A stretch of DNA of 61,383 nt from an uncultured Clostridia bacterium (GTDB taxonomy: Bacteria > Bacillota > Clostridia > HGM11327): NCBI GenBank assembly GCA_945918795.1, contig CAMEIT010000004.1, positions 1 through 61,383 of the forward strand, written 5' to 3'. The notes beneath the pieces are model-generated. The model was not told where the DNA came from and did no database searches. It saw only the letters and a list, made by a program, of their open reading frames with translations. Positions 54,125 to 61,383 of the stretch are shown here, piece after piece; the stretch's first letter is position 1, and each line of letters begins with the position of its first letter. Both the position numbers and the translations under genes were made by a program.

Positions 54125-55033
54125 TTATCTGTCACGCTTGCAAAGATAGTCAGCAAGCCACAAGAAAAATTCGGCATTCCCAAGCTCGCAGGCAATACTC
54201 TTTGCCATGTCCGTATATTTTTCGGCATACTCTCGTGCGCCATCAAGCCCCATGAGCGTGACAAACGTAGGCTTATTGTTTTCCGAATCACTGCCGATAG
54301 GCTTACCCAATACGCTTTCATTGCCCACAACATCAAGTATGTCATCAACTATCTGGAAAGCAAGACCGATGTAAAGCGCATACTTCCGCCATTTATTTAC
54401 AACGCTTTCATCCGCGCCGGCTATATACGCGCCTGCCGCCACAGCGCCCTCGAGCAAAGCGCAGGTTTTCATTGAATACATCTTTACGAGAAGCTCCTCG
54501 CTTGCAATGTCAAGCCCTGCCTTTTCCGCAAGAATATCTATTGTTTGTCCGCCTATCATGCCCGATATGCCCGTTGCTTTTGTTATTGCATATGCGGCTT
54601 TTGCAAAACGCGGTTCCGTATTTTCGCTCACATGGCGCGCCATTATCTCGTTTGCATGATTCAAAAGCGCATCTCCTGCCAGAATCGCCATAGCTTCCCC
54701 GAAAACCTTGTGGCTCGTCGGTTTTCCGCGTCTGAGATCGTCATTATCCATCGCAGGCAAATCGTCATGTATGAGCGATGACGTGTGAATCATTTCAATT
54801 GCCGAAGCGTATATCTCGGTATCGGTGATATTCTTCAAGCCGCACGACCTTGCCGCCTCGGCAAGCATTATGGGCCTTAATCTTTTTCCGCCCGCCATGA
54901 GGCTGTATTCCATTGCCTCGGCAATCTGCGGCGGCACGTCGCTTGTAATCTCGCTCATGCGACGCTTGAGCATTGCTTCAACGCCGACACTCTGCTCCGT
55001 TAAATAATTTATATAGTATTCATTTGTATTCAT
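54125..55033 (-). CDS. ispA: Polyprenyl (farnesyl/geranyl) diphosphate synthase
   Basis: 302 residues with both Asp-rich motifs: SLIHDDLPAMDNDDLRRGKP (first DDxxxxD) and QIVDDILDVVG (second DDxxD). Chain-elongating trans-prenyltransferase, probably making farnesyl or geranylgeranyl diphosphate for undecaprenyl or quinone-like chains. Downstream of xseB and an acetyltransferase, as part of the xseA-xseB-ispA arrangement common in Firmicutes. Confidence 0.92.
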   Translation of the reverse strand: MNTNEYYINYLTEQSVGVEAMLKRRMSEITSDVPPQIAEAMEYSLMAGGKRLRPIMLAEAARSCGLKNITDTEIYASAIEMIHTSSLIHDDLPAMDNDDLRRGKPTSHKVFGEAMAILAGDALLNHANEIMARHVSENTEPRFAKAAYAITKATGISGMIGGQTIDILAEKAGLDIASEELLVKMYSMKTCALLEGAVAAGAYIAGADESVVNKWRKYALYIGLAFQIVDDILDVVGNESVLGKPIGSDSENNKPTFVTLMGLDGAREYAEKYTDMAKSIACELGNAEFFLWLADYLCKRDR

Positions 55034-55063
55034 GGGTACTTTTAATTTTCCTTTCGTAATAAA

Positions 55064-55609
55064 TCATGTTTTGTCGCTTTTGGTGTTTTTGCGAAATGCC
55101 GAGAAAGCCGTATGCGGCATATACATACCGTAATAATATTTTACAAGCTTTTCTTTTGGAAGCATTCCGTTTCTTTTCGCAACATTCATTGAAGGCTCGT
55201 TGTTGTCCCTGATAATGGAATAAACCTCATCAATTCCAAGCACGTTGAAGGCATATTCCTTGCACGCCGATGCCGCTTCGGTAGCATAGCCGTTGTGCCA
55301 ATATTTTTTTGCAAACAGATACCCGACTTCCACAACGCTTCTGCCGTTGCAATCCTGAAGCGTAAGACCGCACTGACCTATCATGCTTCCCGTTGCTTTC
55401 AAAATAACCGCCCATAAGCCAAAGCCGTCATTTTTATATCTCGTCAGCTGTTTTTCGAGCCATTGCCTTACCTCTTCGTCACTGAATGCGTGTTCGTAGG
55501 CATACATGACTTCCTCATCCTGCAATATTTCACACAGCGCCTCAATGTCGCCGTGATCCATTTCTCTGAGATAAAGTCTTTCACTTTCGAGTATAATTTT
55601 ATTCTTCAT
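55064..55609 (-). CDS. GNAT family N-acetyltransferase inserted between xseB and ispA
   Basis: 181 residues from the ATG at 55609, which overlaps the xseB stop by 11 nt. RimJ/L-like: SERLYLREMDHGDIEALCE, GYLFAKKYWHNGYATEAASACKEYAF and NEPSMNVAKRNGM. Substrate unknown. The short overlap suggests translational coupling with xseB. Confidence 0.85.
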   Translation of the reverse strand: MKNKIILESERLYLREMDHGDIEALCEILQDEEVMYAYEHAFSDEEVRQWLEKQLTRYKNDGFGLWAVILKATGSMIGQCGLTLQDCNGRSVVEVGYLFAKKYWHNGYATEAASACKEYAFNVLGIDEVYSIIRDNNEPSMNVAKRNGMLPKEKLVKYYYGMYMPHTAFSAFRKNTKSDKT

Positions 55610-55847
55610 CTGTTTCAAAAGGAACAGCCTCAAGCTTCCCGTCCGCATTTTTGGATAATATTTTAACTCTGTCTTCAAGTGCATTCAGCTTTTCGTTGCA
55701 AAATGAATACAAATTTGCAGCTTCTTCAAAAAGAGCAACTGACTCGTTAAGAGAAATCTCGCCTTTTTGTATTATTTCCTGTATTTCTTCCATTCGTTCC
55801 ACTGCCTGTTCAACAGTAAGCTTTTGCAAACTCTTTTTCTCTGCCAT
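55599..55847 (-). CDS. xseB: Exodeoxyribonuclease VII small subunit
   Basis: 82 residues. Two helices with the family pattern AVERMEEIQEIIQKGEISLNE and CNEKLNALEDRV. Forms a complex with XseA to degrade single-stranded DNA to oligonucleotides. 3 nt downstream of xseA. Confidence 0.93.
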   Translation of the reverse strand: MAEKKSLQKLTVEQAVERMEEIQEIIQKGEISLNESVALFEEAANLYSFCNEKLNALEDRVKILSKNADGKLEAVPFETDEE

Positions 55848-55850
55848 TAC

Positions 55851-57101
55851 TCATTCCTCCTCAGCACATTTTGATACAATTTCTTTTACGGTACATACAA
55901 GCTCGCCGCTTGACAGCTCAACCTTTATATCGTCTGAAATATTTACATCGTTTGAATCAAGAATACGGCGTCCGTTTTTATCAAGCGCAACAGCGTATCC
56001 CCTGCGCAATACGTTGTAGGGATTCATAGCCTCAAGATTGCCCAGGCAGTTGTTTATACGCTCCCTAGTGCGGTTAATTTTTTGTTCGGTCTGCCATTGA
56101 ATTTCATCAAATGCAATATCCTGTCTTTGTCTTTGCAGTTGAATATTGTGCAAAACAGATGAAAATGCCGCACCCTTCATTGCATACGATACTTTCCGGC
56201 GACAAGATTCAAGCTTATAATTCAGGCTGTATTCGATATTCTTCATTAAATTATTGACTTCTGCCGATATATCCGTACAATCCTGCACTGCTATTTCAGC
56301 CGCCGCAGACGGAGTAGGAGCGCGTTTATCCGCGGCAAAATCGCATATCGTAAAATCGGTCTCATGTCCGACACCTGATATTACGGGCGTATTGCAGTTA
56401 TAAATCGCTCTTGCAAGAATTTCTTCATTAAATGCCCACATCTCCTCAATAGAGCCGCCGCCCCTTGCAATGATTATCGTGTCGGCGTTAAGTACTGTAT
56501 CGGCGTAAGAAAGCGCCTTTGCTATCTGTTGTGCCGCGCCCTCGCCCTGAACAGGCACGGGTACTATTACAATTTCCGTATTTTTTGCACGTCTGCCGGT
56601 AACGCTTATAATATCTCTCACTGCGGCACCCGTCGGCGACGTCAGAACGGCAATACGTTTTGGGTACTCAGGTATAGGTTTTTTTACACTTTCATCAAAA
56701 AGGCCTTCTTCACGAAGCTTGTTCTTCATTTTCTCAAAAAGCTCGTAAAGTCTGCCCGTCCCCTGTTCGCTCATGCTGTACACATACAGCTGATATGCTC
56801 CGTCACGAACATAAAGCGAAGCTGTTGCCGATACTGTCACAAACATACCGTCTTTTGGCTCAAATTTCAATCTGAAATTATAATTTTTGAAAAAAGAGCA
56901 GTTTATTTTCGATTTTTCATCTTTAAGAGTAAAATAAATATGCCCGGACTGATGACGTTTAAAATTTGATATTTCTCCGCTTACATTTACCATTTGAAGC
57001 AGAATATCATTTTCAAGCAAACGCTTTGTATATTCGTTTAGTTCCGAAACAGACATTGAATCCGTCATATTAACAAAACTTGCGTCTTTACCTTGCGGCA
57101 A
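55851..57101 (-). CDS. xseA: Exodeoxyribonuclease VII large subunit
   Basis: 416 residues, starting at a TTG (57101) with AAAGGA five nt upstream; an alternative ATG at 57068 has no ribosome-binding site. N-terminal OB fold (about 25-105; VSGEISNFKRHQSGHIYFTLKD), catalytic domain with VLTSPTGAAVRDI and GGGSIEEMWAFNEE then SGVGHETDF, and a C-terminal helical tail. Part of the xse-ispA block. Confidence 0.93.
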   Translation of the reverse strand: MPQGKDASFVNMTDSMSVSELNEYTKRLLENDILLQMVNVSGEISNFKRHQSGHIYFTLKDEKSKINCSFFKNYNFRLKFEPKDGMFVTVSATASLYVRDGAYQLYVYSMSEQGTGRLYELFEKMKNKLREEGLFDESVKKPIPEYPKRIAVLTSPTGAAVRDIISVTGRRAKNTEIVIVPVPVQGEGAAQQIAKALSYADTVLNADTIIIARGGGSIEEMWAFNEEILARAIYNCNTPVISGVGHETDFTICDFAADKRAPTPSAAAEIAVQDCTDISAEVNNLMKNIEYSLNYKLESCRRKVSYAMKGAAFSSVLHNIQLQRQRQDIAFDEIQWQTEQKINRTRERINNCLGNLEAMNPYNVLRRGYAVALDKNGRRILDSNDVNISDDIKVELSSGELVCTVKEIVSKCAEEE

Positions 57102-57140
57102 AGGCTTCCTTTCTTCATTTGTTGCTCAAGCAAAGCAAAA

Positions 57141-58079
57141 TTATATTTCATGCTCCGCCTTATATTTTTTCACGCCTATCAATGCTGTGCCGACCGCATT
57201 ATCCCTGCACAAATCGGGATCGGCAAAATGGCATCTTATATTTTGAAGTTCTTTTGATGATTCTATAATTCCGCGAATTATTTTATTCGACGCAACACCT
57301 CCCGCAAAAAGAACATCATTTTGCGGCTCGGCGTTATAGCCTATCCATTTTGAAAGAAGCTTGCCTATGTAATCGAAAAGGCTCGCGGCAATATCCTCGC
57401 GTGAATACGCATCACACGCATCCATGAACTGCTTTTCGGCTCCCGAAAGGCATATATTGCCTGAATAAAGCTTAATTTTCGGCACAAAAACAGCCTTGCC
57501 CTTTTGCGCCTCGCACTCAAGCGCCTTCCCAGCCGGAAAATCAAGCCCAAGCCTTACGCCTATCCTGTCAACAAGCTTGCCGAAGCTTATATCCTCTGTT
57601 GCGGAAACGATTCTAACGTCAAAGCCCGTCTGAAGCGGCTTTACATAAAGCAATTCGGTAGTGCCTCCCGAAAGATGCACAGCATAAAAATCATGCTCAA
57701 ACACACCGTTTGATGCCGCCATTATATGATTTTCCTGGTGCGTAGTTTCGTAGTACGGAACACCGAGTGCTGAGGCAACAGACCTTGCAACTGATACTCC
57801 CGCTTCAAATACAGGCATATAAGACCCGTCCACGGGGCGCGGCTTTGCGCTCACACAAACGCCCTTGATGTTAAAATTCTCATTCTTGCAAAGCTTCTCA
57901 ATAACCTCAGGCAAATTTTTTACATGAAAGAAAAGGGCTGTTGATTGGCGCAGCCCTTTTTCCCCTTTTTCAGGTGATAACATTATCAATTCATATTTGA
58001 TACACTCCATTGTGGCCATATCCACCACAGCCACAGATGTGGTATAGCAGCTTGTATCAATCCCGAGAATCACATCCAT
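57141..58079 (-). CDS. TsaD/Kae1-family (peptidase M22-like) protein
   Basis: 312 residues with the Kae1 fold: VILGIDTSCYTTSVAVVD at the N-terminus, THQENHIMAA (the HxxxH metal-binding pair), VHLSGGTTELLYV, and FAGGVASNKI. TsaD needs a partner for the t6A37 modification of tRNA. The true tsaD may be elsewhere, and this paralogue sits with nusB and xseA in many clostridia. Its exact role is uncertain. Confidence 0.8.
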   Translation of the reverse strand: MDVILGIDTSCYTTSVAVVDMATMECIKYELIMLSPEKGEKGLRQSTALFFHVKNLPEVIEKLCKNENFNIKGVCVSAKPRPVDGSYMPVFEAGVSVARSVASALGVPYYETTHQENHIMAASNGVFEHDFYAVHLSGGTTELLYVKPLQTGFDVRIVSATEDISFGKLVDRIGVRLGLDFPAGKALECEAQKGKAVFVPKIKLYSGNICLSGAEKQFMDACDAYSREDIAASLFDYIGKLLSKWIGYNAEPQNDVLFAGGVASNKIIRGIIESSKELQNIRCHFADPDLCRDNAVGTALIGVKKYKAEHEI

Positions 58080-58081
58080 TA

Positions 58082-58555
58082 TCAGCAGATCCCCTTTAAT
58101 TGTTTGTAGTAAGATGAAAGAACGCCGTTTACAAATGCTTTGGATTTTTCAGTACCGTATTTTTTGGATATTTCAACAGCTTCGTTTATGCAAACCTCCG
58201 GCGGAGTTTTATCCTGCATATACTTCATCTCGAAAATGCCGTATCTTAGCGCCGCGGCATCAACCTTTATAAGGCGCTCCACCGTCCAGCCCTTTGCAAA
58301 TTCGGCAATAATATCATCGATTTCTTTTTTATGTTCTTTTACGCCTTCTGCAATCTCCTCTATATACTTTCTGTCAGCAGGAGAAAGCTTTACGGTCTGC
58401 GACTCGTCGTTATCATCTTCATCGGTATTTTCGCCGTCCATTGTGTAATATTGTCTTACAGTGTCGTCTATATTTACATCCGAACGGAATTCCATTTGAA
58501 ACAATACCATAAACGCCACTTCGCGTACTTCTCGTCTTGTCATTTTATTATCCAT
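58082..58555 (-). CDS. nusB: Transcription antitermination protein NusB
   Basis: 157 residues, all helical: RREVREVAFMVLFQMEFRSD at the N-terminus, KGWTVERLIKVDAAALRYGIFEM, PPEVCINEAVEISKKYG, KAFVNGVLS. It binds boxA in rRNA leaders with S10. An acidic low-complexity insertion (about 38-55, ENTDEDDNDE) is unusual but does not affect the core. Lies two bases before the TsaD-like start. Confidence 0.93.
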   Translation of the reverse strand: MDNKMTRREVREVAFMVLFQMEFRSDVNIDDTVRQYYTMDGENTDEDDNDESQTVKLSPADRKYIEEIAEGVKEHKKEIDDIIAEFAKGWTVERLIKVDAAALRYGIFEMKYMQDKTPPEVCINEAVEISKKYGTEKSKAFVNGVLSSYYKQLKGIC

Positions 58556-58664
58556 TTCTGTTATATTTTTCAGTACAGTAATTCAGTATGTCTGAGCAGT
58601 TCTGCTTTTATGATAACCAAAATACCGATTCATATTGATATGTCAATGTCCGATTCCGGGTTAT

Positions 58665-59456
58665 TTAAGATTCGGCATTACCGGTTTCATTGTCCTTGGC
58701 AGGCTCTGATTTTACTTCTTCAAAAGCAGTATTTACAGGAGCCTTGGGAACAAATATTTCTTCATTTTTTGCCGGTTCATCATTATACTCGATTTTTTCC
58801 TGCTGAGTGTTGTTGAGAACTATCTTTGCGTGCGTGGAAGCATAAGCATCCTCCGGCTTTGCCTTCGCATTCATCTTTTCTTCCCTTTGCTTTGCCGCCG
58901 CAATCTTTTTTCTCTCGCTTGCAGGGTCTACATTTTTATACTCGGTAGCAACGAGTTTTACTTGTCTTACGTCAACGCCCGTATGCTCTTCCGTAAACGC
59001 CTTAACATATGCTTTTACATTCTGCAAAAGCTCTGGGATCACAACTCCTGTCGGGATAGATACTCTCGCAGAAACGGTGATTCCGTTTTCGGAAATGCCT
59101 ATATGCGTTTTAACTTCCTTTATATCCTCAAAATTTGCCATTGCGAGCTTTACTGTATTGTCTATCGCAGTAACCGAAATAGCTATTTCTCCGTCATCGC
59201 CCTTGTGGATTGTATAGGCGGGAATTTTCTTTTTTCCCGTTCTGACAAACAAAACCTTGACGGCTGCAAAAAATAAAATAATTGCACAGAATAACAATAT
59301 CAGTCCGATTGCCCAATTAACATTATTGAAGCTCAAAAGATTATTTTTTATATCCGACGCACTGATAACACCCACCGCAAGCAACACACATACAGCAGAA
59401 ATTGCAATCAAAAGCAGAGATGCAATTATAGATATTATTCTGTCAACGACTTTCAT
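58665..59456 (-). CDS. amaP: Alkaline shock response membrane anchor AmaP
   Basis: 263 residues. Two N-terminal transmembrane helices (about 8-30 and 45-70) are followed by an Asp23-like domain (about 75-180; VSARVSIPTGVVIPELLQNVKAYV) and a charged, disordered C-terminal tail (about 190-263). AmaP tethers Asp23 to the membrane in Gram-positive bacteria. Its start overlaps asp23 by 4 nt (ATGA). Confidence 0.9.
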   Translation of the reverse strand: MKVVDRIISIIASLLLIAISAVCVLLAVGVISASDIKNNLLSFNNVNWAIGLILLFCAIILFFAAVKVLFVRTGKKKIPAYTIHKGDDGEIAISVTAIDNTVKLAMANFEDIKEVKTHIGISENGITVSARVSIPTGVVIPELLQNVKAYVKAFTEEHTGVDVRQVKLVATEYKNVDPASERKKIAAAKQREEKMNAKAKPEDAYASTHAKIVLNNTQQEKIEYNDEPAKNEEIFVPKAPVNTAFEEVKSEPAKDNETGNAES

Positions 59457-59845
59457 TTTTTAGTGTCTCCCTTTTGTTCTTTTTTAAATATAAGGTCTGC
59501 AACCGTAACATCTACTCTTGAAACAGACAAGCCCGTCATTGTCTGAACTGCGGCTTTGATCTTATCCTGTACCTCACAGCACAGCTCCGAAATATTCTTG
59601 CCGTATTCGATTGATACCGTAATGCCAACCGATACAACGCCGTCCTGAACGTCGATTCTTATTGCCTTTGTGATGTTCTTTGCGTTTGATTTGTCAATGA
59701 ATGACTCCGGAAGTCTGTTGTCGATATAAATTCCCGGTATTTCGCAAAGTGCCATGCCTGCTATTACCGATATTACATCGTTGGCGATCCTTACCTCGCC
59801 GTCTCTGTTCGTCTGATTTTCTGATGCTACCGTCTTATCTGCCAT
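59453..59845 (-). CDS. asp23: Asp23/Gls24 family envelope stress protein
   Basis: 130 residues: IANDVISVIAGMALCEIPGIY and VGITVSIEYGKNISELC followed by VQTMTGLSVSRVDVTVADLI, typical Asp23. These proteins sit at the membrane with AmaP and accumulate under cell-envelope stress. First gene of the asp23-amaP-nusB-TsaD-like-xseA-xseB-GNAT-ispA run. Confidence 0.95.
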   Translation of the reverse strand: MADKTVASENQTNRDGEVRIANDVISVIAGMALCEIPGIYIDNRLPESFIDKSNAKNITKAIRIDVQDGVVSVGITVSIEYGKNISELCCEVQDKIKAAVQTMTGLSVSRVDVTVADLIFKKEQKGDTKK

Positions 59846-60075
59846 AATATTAATCTCCTCGTTAATTTCTATAAATTAGTATTCCGAATTTTATCGGAAA
59901 CATTAATGAATATCCGGTGAGTGTCATATACCGTAAATTGGTTTCAGTCGGTATGTAACAATTTACCCATTGTTATAATTATAACACATTTTACGATATA
60001 TATCAACCATATTTATCACATAAAATTTACAAAAGCGTCAACACGATCAAAGCCGATAAGAATATCTTTTCGGAT

Positions 60076-60852
60076 TTAATCGACAATTTTGCCTACGTTA
60101 TCAAAAACATACTTCGGTCTGTACGCAAATTTCTCCATGCCCGAAAGGGATGTTACGCCGCTTAAAACAAGTATCGTGTCAATTTCAGACTCGATTCCGG
60201 CAACTATATCCGTATCCATTCTGTCGCCGACAATAGCCGTATCCTCAACATTTTCGTCAAGCAACTTGACAGCATGGCGCATCATGAGCGGATTCGGTTT
60301 TCCTATGCAGTAGGCATTTTTTCTTGTCGTGAGCTCTATCGGAGAAAGAAGAGCCTTTGTAGCGGGAACAATTCCGGAATCCATAGGGCTTGTAACGTCG
60401 GGGTTTGTTCCGATAAGCTTTGCACCGTTGAACACAAGTCTGACAGCCTTTTCTATTTTTTCATATCCGTAAGAGCGTGTATCGCCGACAACCACGTAAT
60501 CGGGATTCATATCATTCATTGTTATGCCAACCTGGTATAATGCGTTGATAAGGCCTGCCTCGCCGATAGCATAAACAGTGCAACCCGGATGCTGTGATGC
60601 AAGAAATTTGGCTGTTGCAATAGCGCTTGTATAAAAATGCTCCTCACCGACGCTTACGCCGAGGCGCTCAAGCTTTTGCTGCAATTCACGGGGAGATCTC
60701 TCGCTGCTGTTCGTCAGGAAGAGATATTTTTTATTCTCTCTTTGGAGCCAATCTATAAACTTCGTTGCGCCGTCGAGCAGCTTGTTGCCGTGATACAAAA
60801 CACCGTCCATATCGCATATGAACGCTTTCTTATTCTTTAATTCTTCTAACAT
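60076..60852 (-). CDS. HAD-IIA family phosphatase (NagD/AraL type)
   Basis: 258 residues from the ATG at 60852, chosen for AAGGAG just upstream. FICDMDGVLYHGNKLLD (motif I), FLTNSSERSPRELQ (motif II), CIGKPNPLMMRH (motif III) and AIVGDRMDTDIVAGIESEI (motif IV), with the C2-type cap between. Probably a small-molecule phosphatase such as a nucleotide or sugar-phosphate phosphatase. Single gene, next to the rRNA locus. Confidence 0.9.
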   Translation of the reverse strand: MLEELKNKKAFICDMDGVLYHGNKLLDGATKFIDWLQRENKKYLFLTNSSERSPRELQQKLERLGVSVGEEHFYTSAIATAKFLASQHPGCTVYAIGEAGLINALYQVGITMNDMNPDYVVVGDTRSYGYEKIEKAVRLVFNGAKLIGTNPDVTSPMDSGIVPATKALLSPIELTTRKNAYCIGKPNPLMMRHAVKLLDENVEDTAIVGDRMDTDIVAGIESEIDTILVLSGVTSLSGMEKFAYRPKYVFDNVGKIVD

Positions 60853-61047
60853 ATATATCTCCTTAAAATTTTTTCTCAATAGTGATTTGATTTATACGAT
60901 ATGAATACTTCATTATATGTGATAATTATACCACATATATCTGTTTTTTTAAAGTTTTTTATATAATGTCGCAAGAAATCATTTGATTCTTGACTAAAAC
61001 AGCACCCAACCCAAAAGCAAAATGAGTTACAAGTCGATATAACAAAA

Positions 61048-61074
61048 ACCGAAGCCCATAATTCAAGCTTCGGT
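61048..61074 (-). terminator. rRNA operon terminator 3
   Basis: Third copy of the hairpin; T-run from AAAAA at 61044-61048. Confidence 0.8.
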
Positions 61075-61160
61075 TCTGTTTTTAAATATAAAAAACCGGC
61101 AACTACCGGCAATCTCATTGCGATCTCACCGGGTCGTCTCCCGTATGCCAAGTAACAAAA

Positions 61161-61187
61161 ACCGAAGCTAATGCTTCGAGCTTCGGC
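61161..61187 (-). terminator. rRNA operon terminator 2
   Basis: Same hairpin as terminator 1 with small changes in the loop and one arm; T-run from AAAAA. Confidence 0.8.
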
Positions 61188-61275
61188 TCTGTTTTTAAAT
61201 ATAATAAAATACGCAACTACCGGCAATCTCATTGCGATCTCACCGGGTCATCTCCCTTATGCCAAGTAACAAAAA

Positions 61276-61302
61276 ACCGAAGCTCATGCTTTAAGCTTCG
61301 GT
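61276..61302 (-). terminator. rRNA operon terminator 1
   Basis: ACCGAAGCT / AGCTTCGGT stem with T-run (six T on minus strand, from AAAAAA at 61271-61276), closest to the 5S end. Confidence 0.85.
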
Positions 61303-61345
61303 TCATATAATTTAAGTTTTGTTTCTATTTTTAAATATAATAAAA

Positions 61346-61383
61346 CCGGCAACTACCTACTCTCCCGGGTCGTCTCCAACCAA
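61346..61383 (-). rRNA. rrf: 5S ribosomal RNA, 3' end only (cut by the window)
   Basis: The reverse complement reads CGACCCGGGAGAGTAGG then TAGTTGCCGG, the 3' end of bacterial 5S rRNA. Only about 38 nt lie inside the window; the rest, and probably 23S and 16S, lie beyond its right edge. The operon is transcribed on the minus strand toward the HAD gene. Confidence 0.85.

Larger units (their letters stand above)
60960..61383 (-). repeat. Triplicated 5S rRNA tail and terminator array
   Basis: On the minus strand, the 5S 3' end is followed by a terminator, then two further modules. Each module is a 5S-tail-like segment (61212-61270, 61096-61156), an AT-rich spacer (TATATTTAAAAACAG) and a terminator hairpin with ACCGAAG / CTTCGGT stem (61276-61302, 61161-61187, 61048-61074). 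The copied tails share CTTGG..GGAGA-GACCCGG and GGTAGTTGC with the 5S end but carry an inserted GATCGCAATGAGATTGCC-like stretch. They cannot encode a functional 5S. Confidence 0.8.

Noticed and set aside
60876..61232. A 118-residue minus-strand reading frame with repeated MRLPVVA segments
   Set aside because: It runs through the duplicated 5S tails and terminators; the apparent peptide repeat is the RNA repeat translated.
1..61383. CRISPR arrays, insertion sequences, prophage, tRNA genes
   Set aside because: No regularly spaced direct repeats with spacers, no transposase or integrase, no phage structural genes and no convincing tRNA fold were seen.

Overview
The window is a chromosomal segment of a low-to-moderate GC, spore-former-type Firmicute, most likely a gut clostridium (Oscillospirales/Ruminococcaceae-like; the family is an inference). 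Evidence includes the rpmH-rnpA-yidD-yidC-jag-mnmE-mnmG-rsmG block, the sporulation-type proteins SpoVAC, SpoIID-like and SipL-like, two T-box leaders, type III glutamine synthetase, an Amt-PII fusion, a BspA-type leucine-rich lipoprotein, and near-consensus TTGACA-N17-TATAAT promoters. No phage, IS element, CRISPR array or tRNA was recognised.

Layout. 1-465: copy A of a structured dispersed repeat, then walJ. 466-6784 (+): walJ, a CPBP protease, an E2-like acyltransferase lacking its catalytic His, several small membrane proteins of unknown role, and a DUF1905/C39-like fusion. 6903-7611 (-): spoVAC and a small membrane ORF. 7898-9343 (+): flotillin. 9345-9909: repeat copy B. 9911-11138: a LexA/S24-type repressor divergent from a small membrane protein. 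11307-15467 (-): SpoIID-domain/SH3 protein, GNAT, and an ECF S-component with a DUF4430 lipid- or membrane-anchored protein behind a pseudoknot-capable leader. 15937-19946 (+): cysE, a PTS IIC-like permease, amt-PII. 20108-29184 (-): htpG with a Cys/His-rich insertion, a VOC protein, then rsmG to rpmH. 29314-36856 (-): ftsY, smc, rnc, yqeG, a SipL-like gene. 37171-42691: GNAT, LRR lipoprotein, alanine-type aminotransferase under an alanine T-box, GH43-like lipoprotein. 42947-46174 (+): ychF and an M48-like membrane protease. 46246-51322 (-): asnB (T-box), glnN, NERD protein. 51740-52581 (+): rplM-rpsI. 52638-53043: repeat copy C. 53045-60852 (-): esterase, ispA, GNAT, xseB, xseA, TsaD-like, nusB, amaP, asp23, HAD-IIA phosphatase. 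60960-61383: the 3' end of a 5S rRNA (-) followed by a triplicated 5S-tail/terminator array.

How the genes work together. Nitrogen assimilation is a theme: Amt-PII, glutamine synthetase III and asparagine synthetase are all present, each with a leader RNA. Terminator-overlapping small hairpins with A1-G4 hexaloops occur in the amt and glnN leaders. Translation and RNA modification (rpmH, rnpA, mnmE, mnmG, rsmG, rplM, rpsI, nusB, ychF), protein export and membrane insertion (yidC, yidD, jag, ftsY), and chromosome segregation (smc) make up the housekeeping core.

Most notable: (1) a three-copy repeat whose stems differ by paired changes while one loop sequence is fixed; (2) HtpG carrying four CxC/His units at the N-middle domain junction; (3) an autocleavable-type repressor facing a small membrane protein with a perfect consensus promoter; (4) the pseudoknot-like leader of the DUF4430-ECF pair; (5) the triplicated 5S tail.
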